A stretch of 38,570 nucleotides of DNA from Nonomuraea deserti (GCF_004348685.1 NZ_SMKO01000082.1:1-38570), one strand, 5' to 3'; counted from the first letter of the stretch, positions 24,356 to 33,107 are shown. The notes: generated from the letters alone by a model not told the origin. Numbers and translations are program-made.

Positions 24356-25207
24356 TCAGCCGGCCAGGCGGGCCAGCTTGTCGGGGTTGAGGACGCCGTA
24401 GACCTCGCTGATGTGGTGTCCGTCCTCGCTGGTGACGGTGACCAGCACCGCGTACGGCCGGCCGTCGGCGAAGACCGCCGCGGTGGGCGGGCCGTCCCCC
24501 GTGGACCAGCGCACCGTCAGCTCCGCGTCGATCGGTGCGACACGCACCAGCAGCCTGCTCACGCGATCGCTGCCGGTGACCGGTCGCAGAGCCGCCCTCA
24601 CGCGCCCGCCGCCGTCGGTGCGGAGCGTCACGTCCGGGGCCAGCACCTCCATCAGGCCCGCGATGCTGCCGCCGAGCGCGGCGTCGAGGAAGCGCTCGGC
24701 GACGGCCTGGGCGGCGGCCCGTTCCTCCGGGAACCTCGGACGGCGGGCCTGGACGTGTTCGCGGGCGCGGTGGACGAGCTGGCGCACGGCGGCGGGGGAG
24801 CGGTCGAGGATGCGGGCGATCTCGCGATGCTGGAAGCCGAACGCCTCGAACAGGATGAACGCCGCCCGCTCCAGAGGCGACAGCGTCTCCAGCACCACCA
24901 TCAACCCGTAGGCGACGGCCTGGGCACGGGCGACGTCCTCGGCCGGGTCCCCGGCCGGATCCGGGACGGGCTCGGGCAGCCAGGGGCCGGCGTATTCGCG
25001 GTGCAGGCGGTCGCGTGCGTTCAGGGCCAGGCGGGTGGCGACGCGGACGAGGTAGGCGCGGGGGTTGTCCACCCGGTCGCGGTCCACGCCGTGCCAGCGC
25101 AGCCACGTCTCCTGTACGACGTCCTCGGCGTCCCCGACGCTGCCCAGGATGTCGTGGGCGAGGCTGTACAGCAGGTTGCGGTGGGTGTGGAAGGGGTCGT
25201 GGGTCAT
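24356..25207 (-). CDS. ECF41-type RNA polymerase sigma factor with C-terminal SnoaL-like domain
   Basis: 283 residues. Sigma region 2 (LLYSLAHDILGSVGDAEDVVQETWLRW, 12-38) and region 4 (LSPLERAAFILFEAFGFQHREIARILDRSPAAVRQLVHRARE, 109-150) are joined by a linker containing GPWLPEP. The ~130-residue C-terminal SnoaL-like extension carries DGGG (198-201) and ends with NPDKL (274-278), motifs described for ECF41 (SigJ-type) factors, where the extension tunes activity in place of an anti-sigma factor. The ATG overlaps the stop of the upstream oxidoreductase (ATGA, 25204-25207), so the two are translationally coupled. ECF41 genes typically neighbour oxidoreductases that are their targets. Confidence 0.93.
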   Translation of the reverse strand: MTHDPFHTHRNLLYSLAHDILGSVGDAEDVVQETWLRWHGVDRDRVDNPRAYLVRVATRLALNARDRLHREYAGPWLPEPVPDPAGDPAEDVARAQAVAYGLMVVLETLSPLERAAFILFEAFGFQHREIARILDRSPAAVRQLVHRAREHVQARRPRFPEERAAAQAVAERFLDAALGGSIAGLMEVLAPDVTLRTDGGGRVRAALRPVTGSDRVSRLLVRVAPIDAELTVRWSTGDGPPTAAVFADGRPYAVLVTVTSEDGHHISEVYGVLNPDKLARLAG

Positions 25208-26367
25208 CGGGCGGCGTGGCCGGTGACGTGCAGCGCGCGCAGGGCGCCCTCGGCGGCCGTGATCGCGCTGTTGATGGAGATCTCGCCGCGCATGCCGGGC
25301 GCGGCCACCATGTCGCCCGCCAGGAACACGCCGTGGCCCTGGTCGACCGCCGGACGGTCGCGCCAGGTCTGACCGGGCAGGTCGAGCGCGCCGGTGCGGT
25401 GCTTGGCCGCGCCGGAGCGCTGCCACGTGACGCGCTCGCGCCAGCCGGGCACCGCCAGGTCGGCCAGCGCCCGCACCCGCCGGGTCGCCTCGGCCCTGGG
25501 CTCGTCGTGCCGGATCGGCATGTCGATCTGGAACAGTGTCTCCCCCCGGGGAGCGGCCGTGGGATCTTGCAGGGAATAGCTCTCGTGGAAGCCGCCGCCG
25601 TCGAGGTCCCAGCAGATGAAGCAGTCACCGCGGGCCGAGCGTACGGCCAGGTCGAGCAGCACGCCGTAACCGCTCTGCCAGCGCAGGGCGTCGTCGCCGA
25701 GCAGGATTCGGGCGGAGGACAGTTCGGTGGCCACGATGGTGGGCTCGCCCGGCAGGCCGTACATGCGGGAGCCGAGCTCTATGCGGACGCCGAGGTCGCG
25801 GGCGCGGGCGGCGAGCCGGTCGATCACCGCCTGCCAGCCGCCGATCACCCAGCGGACCGCCGGTGCGCGCATGGCGAACACGCGGCGCAGCAGGGTCCAC
25901 ACGAACGCGGCCGACAAACGTCCCGTGTCGGCGTCGAACGTCACCACGCTGATCGCGTTGGCGGCCGTCCGAGCCGTGTCCTCGCCATACCGGGCGGATG
26001 CCCAGGTGTGGAAGTCCACGTCCACCGGCGCCGTGCGGGGGCCTGTCGCCATCATCCGCATGAAACCGGCCGGCGGCAGCCGCCGCAGCCGGCCATCCCG
26101 TACGAACCCCACCCGGAGATCGCGCACCGCCGGCCGGCCCAGCTTCCCTATCAGGCCCCGCTCCCGCAACCACGTCCAGTGCGGGCCGTCGGCGTAGAAG
26201 ACATGAGCACCCTCGTGAGCCAGATAGGGCCCGCCCGTCGCGCGCCCCCGCCCGCCGAGACGCTGGTGCGCCTCGTGCAGCGTCACCTCCGCACCCGCCT
26301 CCGCGCAGACGATGGCCGCCACCAGCCCGGCCAGCCCGCCGCCGATCACCACGATCTTCTTCGTCAC
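25204..26367 (-). CDS. FAD-dependent oxidoreductase (phytoene-desaturase/amine-oxidase-like)
   Basis: 387 residues from the GTG at 26367, preceded by GGAAGGGGAAA. The N-terminus has the dinucleotide fold KKIVVIGGGLAGLVAAIVCAEAGAEVTLHEA and the flavin motif RLGGRGRA; the C-terminus has GVFLAGDMVAAPGMRGEISINSAITAA, the FAD-binding end of the NAD(P)/FAD amine-oxidoreductase superfamily. Substrate unknown. It is coupled to the ECF41 sigma gene and is the probable oxidoreductase partner/target gene seen in ECF41 loci. Confidence 0.88.
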   Translation of the reverse strand: MTKKIVVIGGGLAGLVAAIVCAEAGAEVTLHEAHQRLGGRGRATGGPYLAHEGAHVFYADGPHWTWLRERGLIGKLGRPAVRDLRVGFVRDGRLRRLPPAGFMRMMATGPRTAPVDVDFHTWASARYGEDTARTAANAISVVTFDADTGRLSAAFVWTLLRRVFAMRAPAVRWVIGGWQAVIDRLAARARDLGVRIELGSRMYGLPGEPTIVATELSSARILLGDDALRWQSGYGVLLDLAVRSARGDCFICWDLDGGGFHESYSLQDPTAAPRGETLFQIDMPIRHDEPRAEATRRVRALADLAVPGWRERVTWQRSGAAKHRTGALDLPGQTWRDRPAVDQGHGVFLAGDMVAAPGMRGEISINSAITAAEGALRALHVTGHAAR

Positions 26368-26423
26368 GGCTTTCCCCTTCCTTCTCGCCCAATAAGAAGG
26401 AATGAGGCACCGCCGATGTGACA

Positions 26424-27989
26424 TCACACGCTCGGCGTGCTGTCACACCTCCCGCCTTCCGCGCGGGGCGCGAGCTCGTGAGCGTCATAGGAGTGCGCGG
26501 ACCGCAGGCGGCTCGGCGTGAGCAGCCACACCGCGACCGTGCCGGCCAGCAGCAGAACCACCCCCGCTCCGCTGGTCAGCACGAGCGACTCGGTGAACGC
26601 CGCCCGCGCCTGCTCCGCCAGCGGCCCGCCCGCCGCACCGAGGCCCTGGGCCACGTCGAGCGCCGCACCCAGCGACTCGCGGACGCCCTCCCCGCCAGGC
26701 CCCTCGTACGCCAGCTCGCTCCGGTAGGCCGAGGCCGCGACGCTGCCCAGGACGGCCACGCCGAGCGCCCCGCCGACCTCGTAACTGGTCTCCTCGATGG
26801 CCGCGGCGCTGCCCGCCTTGGCCGCCGGCGTGCCCGACATGATGACCGAGGAGGCGGTCGCGAGGGCGCCGTTCCCGACGCCGATGAGCACCAGAGCGCC
26901 CGCGACCGGCCAGTAGGTCAGCGGCCCGGGAGCGGCGAACACCAGCAGGAACCCCAGCCCGGTCAGGCCCAGCCCGCCTGCCAGCACGGCCCGCTCGCCC
27001 AGCAGGGCCGCCACCCCGGGAGCCAGCGGCGAGGCGACGATCGCGGCCAGCGCGGCGGGCAGCAGGCGCACGCCCGTCTCCAGCGGGGAATAGCCCTGGA
27101 CGAGCTGCATCCACTGCGCCAGCAGCAGCAACACCGCCGCCATCGCGATCGACGTGGTCAGCGCTGTCACCACTCCGGCAGAGAACGGGCCGCTGCGGAA
27201 CAACCTGATCTCCAGCAGCGGATCCGGCCTGCGCAGGCACCGCGTCGCGAACCAGCTCAGCGTCACCGCCGCCACCACGGTCGCCGCCAGGGCGGCGGGG
27301 GAGCCCAGGCCGTACTTGCCGAAGTCCTTCACCGCGAACACCAGCGCGACCATGCCCGCCATCGACAGCACCGTGGCGAGCGCGTCCCACCGGCCGGGCG
27401 CCGGATTCCTGGACTCCGGCAGCAGGAACAGCGCGGCCGCGATCGCGACCGCCATGACGGGCACGTTCACCAGGAACGCCGAGTGCCAGCTGAAGTGCTC
27501 CAGCAGCAACCCGGCCAGGATCGGACCCAGCGCCGCCCCGACCGCGGCCATCGCCGCCCAGACGCCGAGCGCCCTGGCGCGTTCCGCGGGGTCGGTGAAC
27601 ATGTTGCGGATCATAGACAGCGTCGACGGCATGATCATCGCACCGCCCACCCCGAGCAGCGCCCGTACGGCGATCACCTGCAGCGGGCTGCCGGCGGCCA
27701 GCACCGCCAGCGAGGCCAGCCCGAACACCGCGAACCCGGCCAGCAGCATGCGCTTGCGCCCCCACCGGTCGCCGAGCGCGCTCACCGTGACCAGCAGCCC
27801 CGACAACACCAGCGCGTACGCGTCCACCATCCACAGCAGCTCGATCGAGCCCGGCCGCAGGTCCGCGGACATGGCCGGGAGCGCGACGTTGAGCACGGTC
27901 ATGTCCATGACCACGAGCAGCACGCTGGCCGAGAGCACGGCCAGGCCCAGCCGGCGCCTCCTGGCGGAAACCGGCGGCGCGGTCGTCAT
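26424..27989 (-). CDS. MFS multidrug exporter (14-TM, EmrB/QacA type)
   Basis: 521 residues with about 14 membrane segments. Motifs: MDMTVLNVALPAMSADL in TM1, GDRWGRKRMLLAG (motif A, loop 2-3), MIMPSTLSMIRNMF, and GALGVAVLGS near TM13. It should export drugs or metabolites by proton antiport. GGGAGGAA lies before the ATG, which overlaps the TetR stop (ATGA, 27986-27989), so exporter and regulator are co-expressed from the promoter controlled by the TetR operator. The terpenoid cluster is 3-10 kb away; a role in terpenoid export is possible but unsupported. Confidence 0.92.
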   Translation of the reverse strand: MTTAPPVSARRRRLGLAVLSASVLLVVMDMTVLNVALPAMSADLRPGSIELLWMVDAYALVLSGLLVTVSALGDRWGRKRMLLAGFAVFGLASLAVLAAGSPLQVIAVRALLGVGGAMIMPSTLSMIRNMFTDPAERARALGVWAAMAAVGAALGPILAGLLLEHFSWHSAFLVNVPVMAVAIAAALFLLPESRNPAPGRWDALATVLSMAGMVALVFAVKDFGKYGLGSPAALAATVVAAVTLSWFATRCLRRPDPLLEIRLFRSGPFSAGVVTALTTSIAMAAVLLLLAQWMQLVQGYSPLETGVRLLPAALAAIVASPLAPGVAALLGERAVLAGGLGLTGLGFLLVFAAPGPLTYWPVAGALVLIGVGNGALATASSVIMSGTPAAKAGSAAAIEETSYEVGGALGVAVLGSVAASAYRSELAYEGPGGEGVRESLGAALDVAQGLGAAGGPLAEQARAAFTESLVLTSGAGVVLLLAGTVAVWLLTPSRLRSAHSYDAHELAPRAEGGRCDSTPSV

Positions 27990-28558
27990 GATTCCTCCCG
28001 CCGCGCCGCGCCGTGCAGGTACGTGGTGAGCAGCAGCCGGGGCACGTCCCGGCGTGCGACGTCGCCACGGCGCAGGCTCTCGCGCACCGCCACGAGCAGG
28101 CCGTACACCGTGTTGCTGATCCACCGGGCGGGCAGGTCGGCGCGGAGCACCCCCGCTTGCTGCGCCGCGGCGTAGAAGGCGATCTCGCGCTCCTCCAGCT
28201 CGTCGGAACGGCGCTTCAGCTCGGGATTTACCAGCATGGCGTAGTCGGTCAGCCCGAACCCGTACGCGTCGGCCACCTCGATCAGCCCGGCCAGCATGGC
28301 GTCCAGCGCCTTGCCGATCACCTCGGGATCCCCGGAGGCGGTCGCGTCGACCACGCCGCTGCGCTCCTGAACCTGCTCCCACTGCTCGTGGGCGCGACGG
28401 CCGAGGGCGAGCATCAGCTCCTCGCGGCTGCTGAACTGGCGGTGCAGCGTGGCCCTGCTGATCCCGGCCGCCTCGGCGAGCTGCGCCATGGAGGCGAGCG
28501 GGTTCTCGTTGAGGTGCTGGATCGCCGTACTCATGATCTGCTCCCGGCTCATCGCCAT
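27986..28558 (-). CDS. TetR-family repressor of the MFS exporter
   Basis: 190 residues. The N-terminal HTH (EQIMSTAIQHLNENPLASMAQLAEAAGISRATLHRQFSSREELMLALG) is of TetR/AcrR type, and the rest is a helical ligand-binding/dimer domain (EVIGKALDAMLAGLIEVADAYGFGLTDYAMLVNP). ATG at 28558 or 28552 can start it. A 30-bp palindrome 9 bp upstream is its probable autoregulatory operator. It is coupled to the exporter gene, the standard ligand-induced efflux arrangement. Confidence 0.92.
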   Translation of the reverse strand: MAMSREQIMSTAIQHLNENPLASMAQLAEAAGISRATLHRQFSSREELMLALGRRAHEQWEQVQERSGVVDATASGDPEVIGKALDAMLAGLIEVADAYGFGLTDYAMLVNPELKRRSDELEEREIAFYAAAQQAGVLRADLPARWISNTVYGLLVAVRESLRRGDVARRDVPRLLLTTYLHGAARREES

Positions 28559-28566
28559 CAGCCATC

Positions 28567-28596
28567 ACCGTATGAGACATTCATGTCTCATACGGT
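28567..28596. promoter_or_regulatory. TetR-type operator, perfect 14-bp inverted repeat with 2-bp spacer
   Basis: ACCGTATGAGACAT (28567-28580) is exactly repeated in inverted form at 28583-28596 around TC. It lies just before the tetR-type start codon, as expected for an autoregulatory operator that also controls the coupled exporter gene. Confidence 0.85.
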
Positions 28597-28711
28597 ACAT
28601 CCTCGCGTCACCGGCCAATGACGTCAACCGCAGCAGTGGAAGACCCGAGGGCGGCGGCGCTGCCTCGCGCGGCGGTTTCCTCACGGGGCGGTTCGACATC
28701 AGCGCCTCCAT

Positions 28712-29758
28712 CTATCCGTTGATCACCTCAAGGGGGTGGCGGACGGCGGCGTCGAAGTGATAGCCGAAGGGATGGCGCGGTGTGACAAGGGGCTGGGTGG
28801 CGCCGCTCGCGTCGGTGGCGCGCGCCATGACCACGTGAGCACCCGTGCGCCGGGGAGCCCACGCTATGTGCCACGGCAGCCAGGCGCTGACCAGGTGCCG
28901 GCCGTGGTGCTCGGCCTCGCGCCAGCTCGCTCCGCCGTCGAAGCTGACCTCCACCCGGACGATCCGGCCTCGCCCCGACCATGACCTTCCGTGCAGGATG
29001 TGCGGTCCGCCGACGGGCAGGCGAGCGTTCCAGGCGAGCGCGAAAGCGCTCTTGGCCTGGTTTGTCGTGACATCGGGATAGAAGACCGTGTTCCATGGCG
29101 TCTGGAGCCTGCTCGTCGAAACCTCTATGTCGCCGAGCCATTTGATGGACGCCACGCCCACCCATCCCGGCACTACCAGCCGCGCCGGGAAGCCATGATC
29201 GGCGGGCAGCGGCACGCCGTTCATCTCGTACGCGACGAGGACGTCGTCCATGGCCTTGCCGATCGGCAGCGGGCGGCGCACGTGGCCGTAGTCCTCGAAC
29301 GGAGCGTCGAGGCCGGTGGGCAGCACGTCCACCGCCTCGGGACGCACGCCCACCTCCCTGAGCAGGTCTTTCAGCAGCACGCCCCGCCAGCGTGCCACCC
29401 CGATCGCGCCCAGCCCCCACTGGGTGCCCGGAGCGGCGTCGTGCTGCTGCGTGCCGTAGAACCGCCGGCCGTTGCCCGCGCACTCGATCGCCACGTCGAA
29501 CGTCCGCGACCGCATGGCCCGCAGCTCGTCGTAGCCGAACTCGCGCGGACATCGAACCCCCGCGCCATGGACGCGCAGTCGCCAGGTCGTCGCGTCGATG
29601 AGCGGCGTGGAGGTGTGGTTGCGCACGAAGAACCGGTCGTTCGGGGTGTGGTAGCCCACCCCGGACATGGCTTCCCATCTCATCTCGGCGCTCTCACCGT
29701 GCACCCTGAACAGGTGGTCGGGCAGCGGCTTGACGATCGTCGACGTGGCCTGCTCCAT
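28712..29758 (-). CDS. Sulfite-oxidase-family molybdopterin oxidoreductase
   Basis: 348 residues. The molybdenum-ligand Cys93 is in FDVAIECAGNGRR, followed by the substrate-pocket segments QWGLGAIGVARWRGVLLKDLL and GFPARLVVPGWVGVASIKWLGDIEV. The C-terminal part (RVEVSFDGGASWREAEH to WAPRRTGAHVVMARATDASGATQP) is the Mo-co dimerisation domain. There is no heme domain or Tat signal, so it appears cytosolic. The start ATG at 29758 is preceded by a near-perfect GGAGGTGA; an ATG at 29776 is also in frame. It may act on sulfite or another sulfoxide or sulfur compound. Confidence 0.9.
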   Translation of the reverse strand: MEQATSTIVKPLPDHLFRVHGESAEMRWEAMSGVGYHTPNDRFFVRNHTSTPLIDATTWRLRVHGAGVRCPREFGYDELRAMRSRTFDVAIECAGNGRRFYGTQQHDAAPGTQWGLGAIGVARWRGVLLKDLLREVGVRPEAVDVLPTGLDAPFEDYGHVRRPLPIGKAMDDVLVAYEMNGVPLPADHGFPARLVVPGWVGVASIKWLGDIEVSTSRLQTPWNTVFYPDVTTNQAKSAFALAWNARLPVGGPHILHGRSWSGRGRIVRVEVSFDGGASWREAEHHGRHLVSAWLPWHIAWAPRRTGAHVVMARATDASGATQPLVTPRHPFGYHFDAAVRHPLEVING

Positions 29759-29776
29759 GTACGTCACCTCCATCAT

Positions 29777-30251
29777 TCGGTATTTCCTATCTGGAAACCA
29801 TTTAATCTCCTCTCGTGCCCTGCCGCGGCTCCTCGCGAAAATCCGGGTCCGACCGGCCAGGGAAACGTTCCCTGGCTATGTCTCAGCCGTTCCCCCTGCC
29901 CCCACCTGCGGGAGCGCATGCCTGGCCGCGTCAGCCCGGGAACGGCTCCCCGGCGTTGAGACGTTCGATGACCACCACGCCAGGCCCTCATCGAACCACT
30001 GCGGCACCTCCGGCCCGGAGGAGAGCCGGTTGTGCAGCCTGACGTGGGCCATCGGTCTCGGGCGTGTCCACCGAAAGGCGCCCGTCCTGGACCTGCTCGC
30101 CCGGAAGGTTTGCGGTGGCCCGCCGTGCCGCCCGCCCGTCTGCGCCTCGAACGCCGCCCCGCTGCCGTACGGGTGCGCCTGTCGGAGGGGCCGGACCCGG
30201 CCGCCGCCCCCCGTGAATCCAGGCAGGTGAGGGAGCTGTCAGCCTGCCGGA
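29777..30251. other. Gene-poor stretch upstream of the molybdoenzyme
   Basis: Short open frames on both strands are Arg/Pro/Ala-rich and match nothing I recognise. The only structure seen is the inverted repeat at 29856-29876 and, beyond this stretch, the 16-bp repeat array. It holds the promoter of the sulfite-oxidase-like gene on the minus strand. Confidence 0.5.
29856..29876. promoter_or_regulatory. Perfect 9-bp inverted repeat, possible operator or hairpin
   Basis: GCCAGGGAA (29856-29864) and TTCCCTGGC (29868-29876) flank ACG. The element lies about 100 bp upstream of the molybdoenzyme start and looks like a repressor operator; an RNA hairpin in a long leader is the alternative. Confidence 0.5.
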
Positions 30252-30379
30252 CGAATGCACGGCAAAACGAATGCACGGCAAAACGGAGGCACGGCAAAAC
30301 GGAGGCACGGCAAAACGGAGGCACGGCAAAACGGAGGCACGGCAAAACGGAGGCACGGCAAAACGGAGGCATGGCGGCA
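30252..30379. repeat. 16-bp tandem repeat array, seven full copies plus a partial one
   Basis: Copies 1 and 2 (30252-30283) are CGAATGCACGGCAAAA; copies 3-7 (30284-30363) are CGGAGGCACGGCAAAA; copy 8 decays after CGGAGGCA. There are no spacers. The period is not a multiple of three, so it is non-coding, and it lies just past the stop of the PolX gene (30421). A-runs at 16-bp steps contrast with the GC-rich surroundings. Confidence 0.92.
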
Positions 30380-30420
30380 CGAGGTGATGGCGGCGCGGGC
30401 GGCCACGCGCGCCGAGCGAG

Positions 30421-32100
30421 TCAGCGACCCAGGAAGGACAGGAGGCGGTCGAGGGGCCAGGTGTTGATGACGTCGTCGGTGGTCAGCCACGCCCGCTGCG
30501 CGATCCCCACCCCGAACCGCTGGTTGGCGAGGTGCGGGATCGCGTGCGAGTCGCTGTCGATCGAGAACTTGACGCCGTGGTGCCTGGCCAGCCGCACCAG
30601 GTCGGCGGGCAGGTCGGACCGGTCGGGGTAGGAGTCGATCTCCATGGCGGTGCCGGTGCGGGCGGCCGCGCGGAAGACGGCGTCCCAGTCGGCGTCGACG
30701 GGCGGGCGCTTGCCGATCTTCCTGGTCGTCGGGTGGCCGATGATGTCGACGTACGGATTCTCGCAGGCGGCGATGAAGCGGCGCGTCATCTCGTCGCGCG
30801 GCATCCCGAAGTGGGAGTGCACCGAGGCGACGCACACGTCGAACTCGCGCAGGATCTCCGCCGGCCAGTCGACCGACCCGTCGGGCGCGATGTTGAGCTC
30901 GGTGCCGTGCAGCAGCCGCATGCCGGGATGTTTCCGCTGCAGCTCGCCCACCTGGCCCCGCTGCTCCAGCGCCTTGTCCAGGGTCATCCGCTGCATCGCC
31001 AGGTCGGGAGCGTGGTCGGTGACCGCGTAGTAGGAGTAGCCGCGGGCGCGGCCGGCCGCCACCATGTCGTCCAGCGAGGCGATGCCGTCGGTCAGGTCGG
31101 TGTGGGTGTGCAGGTCGCCCTTGAGGTCGGTGAGCTGGATCAGCGCGGGCAGCTCGCCGCGGAGCGCCGCCTTGACCTCGCCGCCGTCCTCCCGCAGCGG
31201 CGGCGGCACGAACTGCATGCCGAGCGCGTCGTAGATGTCCTCCTCGGACGCGGCGGCGATCACCCGGTCGCCCTCGAACAGCCCGTATTCGGACAGCTTC
31301 CAGCCTTTCTTCACCGCCATCTCCCTGATGGCGACGTTGTGCTCCTTGGAGCCGGTGAAGTATTGCATCGCCGCGCCCCACGATCCGGCCGGCACCACCC
31401 GCAGGTCGACCTGGATCCCGGACGTGGTGCGGACCGAGGTCTTCTTGTCGCCCGCCGCGATCACCTCGGCGACGTAGGGCTGGGCGCGGAAGGCGGCCAT
31501 GACGGACTCGGGCGCGACGGCGAGGATGTCGATGTCGCCGATCGTGTCCTTCATCCGCCGCAGCGAGCCCGCGTAGGCGATGCGCTCGGCCTCCAGCGAG
31601 GCCATCACCTGCTCGGCCAGCGACATGGCGATCCCGATGTGCACCCGGCGGCCCGACTGCTCGAGCTGCTCGACGCCCTTGAGCAGATTGGCCAGCGTCT
31701 TTGGGCCGAGCCCTTTGACCCCGTCGAGCCGGCCGGCGGCGATCGCCTCGCTCAGCGCCGCGGGCGAGTCGATGCCGAAGTCTTCGAACAACATGATGGC
31801 CGTCTTCGGCCCCAGCGTCGGCACCCGGGTCAGCCTGCGCACGCCCTCGGGCACCCGGCCGCGCAGGTCGTCGAGCTGCCGGAAGCTCCCGCGCTGCAGG
31901 AACTCCTCCATCTTCTTGGCGATCGCCTCGCCCACCCCGGGGACGCCGCGCACGTCGACGACCGAGATGTCCTCGGGGAATCCCGCGATCGCCTTGGCCG
32001 CCTTCTGGTAGCTCCGCACACGGAAGGCGTCGCCGCCGCAGAGCGCGAACAGCTCCGCGTATTCCTGCAGCGCCGCCGCCGCATCCTCATTCGCCCGCAT
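30421..32100 (-). CDS. polX: PolX-type DNA polymerase with PHP phosphoesterase domain
   Basis: 559 residues, full length for bacterial PolX. Order: 8-kDa helical domain (about 1-85), helix-hairpin-helix segments (VPGVGEAIAKK, VPTLGPKTAIML, VKGLGPKTLANLL), nucleotidyltransferase palm with GSLRRMKDTIGDIDIL (Asp189, Asp191) and IQVDLRVV (Asp232), then a C-terminal PHP domain starting GDLHTHTDLTDG (His331, His333, Asp335) and continuing to HGTELNIAPDG, HSHFGMPRDEM and SDSHAIPHL. It acts in base-excision gap filling, with 3'-5' exonuclease or AP-endonuclease activity from the PHP domain. All expected metal ligands are visible. It appears to be a single gene. Confidence 0.95.
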   Translation of the reverse strand: MRANEDAAAALQEYAELFALCGGDAFRVRSYQKAAKAIAGFPEDISVVDVRGVPGVGEAIAKKMEEFLQRGSFRQLDDLRGRVPEGVRRLTRVPTLGPKTAIMLFEDFGIDSPAALSEAIAAGRLDGVKGLGPKTLANLLKGVEQLEQSGRRVHIGIAMSLAEQVMASLEAERIAYAGSLRRMKDTIGDIDILAVAPESVMAAFRAQPYVAEVIAAGDKKTSVRTTSGIQVDLRVVPAGSWGAAMQYFTGSKEHNVAIREMAVKKGWKLSEYGLFEGDRVIAAASEEDIYDALGMQFVPPPLREDGGEVKAALRGELPALIQLTDLKGDLHTHTDLTDGIASLDDMVAAGRARGYSYYAVTDHAPDLAMQRMTLDKALEQRGQVGELQRKHPGMRLLHGTELNIAPDGSVDWPAEILREFDVCVASVHSHFGMPRDEMTRRFIAACENPYVDIIGHPTTRKIGKRPPVDADWDAVFRAAARTGTAMEIDSYPDRSDLPADLVRLARHHGVKFSIDSDSHAIPHLANQRFGVGIAQRAWLTTDDVINTWPLDRLLSFLGR

Positions 32101-32138
32101 GGAACCACCCTAGGGTCCGGGGCCGACAATCTCGTGTC

Positions 32139-33107
32139 TCAGAAGCGCACCTCACGCGGCCGGTACGGGGCCGCGAGGAAGTCGAGTTCGTCGGCCGACA
32201 GCGTCACCGACACGGCGGCCACCGCGTCGTCGACGTGCCGGTCCTTCGTGGCGCCCACGATCGGGGCGGTCACGGCAGGCTGGTGCAGCAGCCAGGCCAG
32301 GGCCACCTGGGCGGGTGGCAGGCCGCGGTCGCTCGCCACCTGCGCCACCTGGTCGATCACGAGCTTGTCGTTCTCCGGGTCGTACAGGTAGTCGATGCGC
32401 GCGTCGGACCCCGTCCTGGCGGTCGAGGTGTCGGAGCCCGCCCTGGCGAGCACGCCGCGCGCCAGCGGGCTCCACGGGATGACGCCCACGCCCTGGTCGG
32501 CGCAGAGCGGCAACATCTCGCGCTCCTCCTCGCGGTAGAGGAGGTTGTAGTGCGGCTGCATCGAGACGAACGCCGTCCAGCCGTTGGCCTCGGCCACGCG
32601 CTGCGCCTTGGCGAACTGCCAGGCCCACATGGACGAGGCGCCGATGTAGCGGGCCTTGCCCGATTTGACGACGTCGTGCAGCGCCTCCATGGTCTCCTCG
32701 ACGGGCGTCTCGTCGTCCCACCGGTGGATCTGGTAGAGGTCGACGTAGTCGGTGCCGAGCCGGGAGAGCGAGGCGTCGACGGCGGCGTGGATGTGCTTGC
32801 GCGACAGGCCGCGGTCGTTGACCCCCTTGCCCATGGGGAAATAGACCTTGGTGGCCAGCACGTAGTCCTCGCGCCGAGGGAAGATCGCACGCAGCGCTTC
32901 GCCGGTCACGACCTCGCTCTCACCCTTGCTGTAGATGTCGGCGGTGTCGAAGAAGTTCACCCCGGCGTCGGCGGCCCTGCGAATCATCGGCTCGGCCTCC
33001 GCCCGCGGCAGCGCCCACTCCTGCCTGGCCGGATCGCCGTAGCTCATCATTCCGAGGCAGATTCGCGACACCTTCAGACCCGTGTTGCCAAGTCGCGTGT
33101 AGTCCAT
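32139..33107 (-). CDS. Aldo/keto reductase (AKR family)
   Basis: 322 residues. Tetrad residues Asp54 and Tyr59 (NFFDTADIYSKGESE), Lys87 (LATKVYF) and His128 (DLYQIHRWD) are present, with the cofactor loop PIVGATKDRHVDDAVAAV at the C-terminus. The opening MDYTRLGNTGLKVSRICLGMMSYG is typical of NADPH-dependent reductases of the YajO/tas-like group. It follows the alcohol dehydrogenase gene by 41 bp on the same strand, so the two probably share a transcript and act on aldehydes or alcohols; the substrate is unknown. Confidence 0.92.
   Translation of the reverse strand: MDYTRLGNTGLKVSRICLGMMSYGDPARQEWALPRAEAEPMIRRAADAGVNFFDTADIYSKGESEVVTGEALRAIFPRREDYVLATKVYFPMGKGVNDRGLSRKHIHAAVDASLSRLGTDYVDLYQIHRWDDETPVEETMEALHDVVKSGKARYIGASSMWAWQFAKAQRVAEANGWTAFVSMQPHYNLLYREEEREMLPLCADQGVGVIPWSPLARGVLARAGSDTSTARTGSDARIDYLYDPENDKLVIDQVAQVASDRGLPPAQVALAWLLHQPAVTAPIVGATKDRHVDDAVAAVSVTLSADELDFLAAPYRPREVRF

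Noticed and set aside
22161..28558. Extending the terpenoid cluster rightward to the MFS/TetR genes
   Set aside because: STAS, XRE and ECF41 genes with their own convergent terminators intervene, and no shared regulatory sequence was seen.
29667..30230. Open frame of 187 codons on the plus strand upstream of the repeat array
   Set aside because: Begins antisense to the molybdoenzyme gene and continues as Pro/Arg/Cys-rich sequence without homology.
30252..30379. CRISPR array
   Set aside because: Units are directly adjacent with no unique spacers, and no cas genes are present; it is a simple tandem repeat.
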